A stretch of DNA of 64,000 bases, from contig NZ_JAPHNC010000003.1 in NCBI RefSeq assembly GCF_026241255.1, positions 62,001-126,000 on the forward strand, in the 5' to 3' direction. The notes beneath the pieces are model-generated. The model did no database searches. It saw nothing but the letters and a program-made list of their open reading frames with translations, and was not told the DNA's origin. The position numbers were made by a program, and so were the translations under genes. The DNA comes from Helicobacter sp. MIT 21-1697. Its GTDB lineage: Bacteria; Campylobacterota; Campylobacteria; Campylobacterales; Helicobacteraceae. Of this stretch, positions 62,441 through 64,000 are shown piece after piece (positions within the stretch are counted from its first letter, which is position 1; each line of letters opens with the position of its first letter).

Positions 62441-63841
62441 ATGTTCAATAAGTCTCACATTCAAGCTATAAAAAATATTGTGGGAGAGGAAAATTGTTAT
62501 GATGACAAGGCACATTTGGTGGCATATTGTTATGATGCTACAAGGGAACGTTATGAACCTGATGCGGTAGTGTTTCCGCGCAATGAACAAGATGTGAGCT
62601 TAATTTTAGCCTATTGTAATGAGCATAAAATACCTGTTATTCCACGCGGTGCAGGAAGTGGATTCACAGGTGGAGCATTACCTGTGAATGGAGGAATTAT
62701 CCTTGCATTGGAGCGATATTTTAATAAGATTCTAGAAATTGATGAAAAAAACCTTATAGCGCGTGTCCAACCCGGTGTAGTTAATAAAATGTTTCAAGAA
62801 GCCGTGGAGGCAAAGGGTTTATTTTATCCACCTGACCCAGCAAGTCAAGAATACAGCACGCTTGGAGGAAATGTCAGCGAAAATGCAGGCGGTATGCGTG
62901 CTGCAAAATATGGCATTACTAAAGATTATGTTATGGCGTTGCGTGCAGTGCTTCCAAATGGCGATATAATTCGCGCAGGAAAAAAAACAATTAAAGATGT
63001 CGCAGGATTTAATGTCGCGGGGATTCTCATAGCGAGTGAGGGTTCGCTCGCAGTGATTACTGAAATTACGCTTAAACTTATTGCTAAGCCGAAGTTTGCG
63101 CGTTCGGCTATGGGTGTGTTTGCTGATATAGAATCTGCAATGAATGCTGTGTATAAAACAATGGCAAGTGGAATTACGCCTGTGGCAATGGAGTTTTTGG
63201 ACAATTTGAGCATTCGTGCCGTAGAAGAGCGATTTTCTAAAGGATTGCCCATTGATGCTGGAGCGATACTTATTACTCAAGTTGATGGCGATATGCCAGA
63301 GCAAGTAAGTTTTCAGCTTGAGACTTTGCAGGAGCGATTTAAAGAAAATGGTTGCATTGAGTTTAAAATTGCGCAAAATGACGAGGAAGCACAAAACCTG
63401 TGGTTTGCAAGACGCAATGTGAGCCAAAGTATTACAATTTATGGCAAAAAAAAGCTCAACGAAGACATCACCGTGCCTCGTTCCGCGCTCCCCGAGCTGC
63501 TTAATAGAATCTCCGCATTGAGTGGCAAATATAGCTTTAAGATTCCCTGCTTTGGACATACAGGCGATGGCAATGTGCATGTAAATGTAATGGTGCCTGA
63601 CCCAAATGATAAGCAATCCCTTAACAAAGGATATGAGTGTATTGAGGAGATTTTTAAAATTGCGATTGCACTTGAGGGCACACTTAGTGGTGAGCACGGC
63701 ATAGGTTTGTCAAAAGCACCTTTTATGCGTTTAGCTTTTAGCGAGGCAGAGATGAATTTATTTGCTCATATCAAAAAAGCTTTTGACCCCAACAATATTC
63801 TTAACCCGGGAAAAATGGGGCTTAATATGGAGAATGTATAG
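62441..63841 (+). CDS. glcD: Glycolate/D-lactate oxidase subunit GlcD-like FAD-linked oxidase
   Basis: FAD-dependent 2-hydroxy acid dehydrogenase, feeding electrons to the respiratory chain. The 466-residue protein has the PCMH-type FAD domain (PRGAGSGFTGGALPVNGG, VSENAGGMRAAKYG, DVAGFNVAGILI) and C-terminal GHTGDGNVHVN, GEHGIGLSKAPF and FDPNNILNPGKM. AGGAG at 62431-62435 selects the ATG at 62441. It corresponds to the H. pylori gene after pgbA. Confidence 0.93.
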   Translation: MFNKSHIQAIKNIVGEENCYDDKAHLVAYCYDATRERYEPDAVVFPRNEQDVSLILAYCNEHKIPVIPRGAGSGFTGGALPVNGGIILALERYFNKILEIDEKNLIARVQPGVVNKMFQEAVEAKGLFYPPDPASQEYSTLGGNVSENAGGMRAAKYGITKDYVMALRAVLPNGDIIRAGKKTIKDVAGFNVAGILIASEGSLAVITEITLKLIAKPKFARSAMGVFADIESAMNAVYKTMASGITPVAMEFLDNLSIRAVEERFSKGLPIDAGAILITQVDGDMPEQVSFQLETLQERFKENGCIEFKIAQNDEEAQNLWFARRNVSQSITIYGKKKLNEDITVPRSALPELLNRISALSGKYSFKIPCFGHTGDGNVHVNVMVPDPNDKQSLNKGYECIEEIFKIAIALEGTLSGEHGIGLSKAPFMRLAFSEAEMNLFAHIKKAFDPNNILNPGKMGLNMENV

Positions 63842-64000
63842 AATCTGATTGATAAATTAAAGTTGATTGAGGAGATTCAAAAAAGGCTTTGGGAAAAAGA
63901 TAAGTTCCTTTAAAAGCGGAAAAATCTATATATTCATAGGGTAAATTGAGTGTAATGTGGGGAGAGAGGATAGATTCTAAAAGTGTAGTGCAGTATAATG
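63822..64000 (-). CDS. C-terminal part of an unidentified gene
   Basis: A minus-strand frame open from the window edge to a TAA at 63822-63824, about 58 codons. It overlaps the end of glcD by 20 bases. The translated part contains LNLPYEYIDFSAFKGTYLFP, which reads like real protein, and the other two minus frames have early stops. Too little is present to name it. Confidence 0.4.
   Translation of the reverse strand, partial: LYCTTLLESILSPHITLNLPYEYIDFSAFKGTYLFPKAFFESPQSTLIYQSDSIHSPY

Noticed and set aside
63446-63453. A8 run in glcD as a phase-variation tract
   Set aside because: Runs of eight A are common in this AT-rich DNA and the run encodes conserved Lys codons in frame; only the 11-base G/C tract at 22193 is unusual.
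62819-63697. 292-residue open frame on the minus strand
   Set aside because: It lies fully inside glcD on the opposite strand, has no start signal, and its Cys-, His- and Asn-rich translation looks like a shadow of a real gene.
1-64000. CRISPR array, insertion sequence or prophage
   Set aside because: No evenly spaced repeats, transposase, integrase or phage structural genes were seen; the accessory genes are confined to the two small modules.

Overview
The window looks like chromosomal DNA from a Helicobacter species. It is most likely an enterohepatic one of the H. hepaticus type; the species is inferred from gene content and was not tested. The DNA is AT-rich and genes are packed tightly on both strands, with many ATGA or TAATG overlaps. 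Several blocks keep the gene neighbourhoods of H. pylori: valS-fliW; flgM-flgN-like-flgK; TrkA-like/aroB/mscS/mtaB/ftsH-like; ybgC-DUF493; csd3-NUDIX-pgbA-glcD; tlpD-pbp1A; and DUF507-carA. Other Helicobacter hallmarks are gltX1, alpha-carbonic anhydrase, the pseudaminic acid genes and -10 boxes of the form TTGCTACAAT without clear -35 boxes.

Layout. 1-8760: valS (cut by the window edge), fliW, a UvrD/Rep helicase, a minus-strand run of envelope and DNA-repair genes ending in xth, and a divergent tRNA-Glu. 8849-17603: a CapA-like lipoprotein, murG, gltX1, an ankyrin protein, plsY-folB, a rhodanese, carbonic anhydrase, ppk2 and pncC. 17600-18066: four tRNAs (Lys, Glu, Val, Asp) behind a consensus promoter. 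18119-21185: a small accessory module next to tRNA-Asp (HTH regulator, zinc-ribbon membrane protein, lipoprotein, putative nuclease fold, secreted protein). 21173-23923: an ABC-F ATPase followed by a family 8 glycosyltransferase interrupted by a poly-G tract, out of frame as sequenced. 24069-28708: ccoG, a BI-1 family protein, ThiD2, miaA and a class V aminotransferase.

28787-35125: the pseudaminic acid (flagellin glycosylation) genes pseI, a fused pseG-pseH, pseF, and flgH. A 2.2 kb accessory module splits them (HTH gene, two TM2 proteins, lipoprotein, EVE-like protein). 35265-39476: an EamA transporter, ilvA, a GT39-like membrane protein and a pseudopilin-like protein. 39511-46968: tRNA-Lys(CUU), fur, tlpD, pbp1A, a DUF507 protein, carA and an SNF transporter. 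47132-56021: a long plus-strand run from ybgC to the ftsH-like gene. 56117-59665: the flgM/flgK flagellar operon and small membrane proteins. 59815-64000: csd3, NUDIX, pgbA-like, glcD and the tail of an unidentified minus-strand gene.

The genes group around the cell surface and motility: flagellar assembly (FliW, FlgM, FlgK, FlgH), flagellin glycosylation (Pse proteins), a phase-variable surface glycosyltransferase and peptidoglycan shape (MurG, Pbp1A, Csd3). The best candidates for something new are the two accessory modules. Each pairs a divergent HTH gene and an operator-like inverted repeat with membrane proteins, a lipoprotein and a probable nucleic-acid-related protein. No intergenic gap exceeds 300 bases, and no CRISPR array, insertion sequence or rRNA gene was seen.
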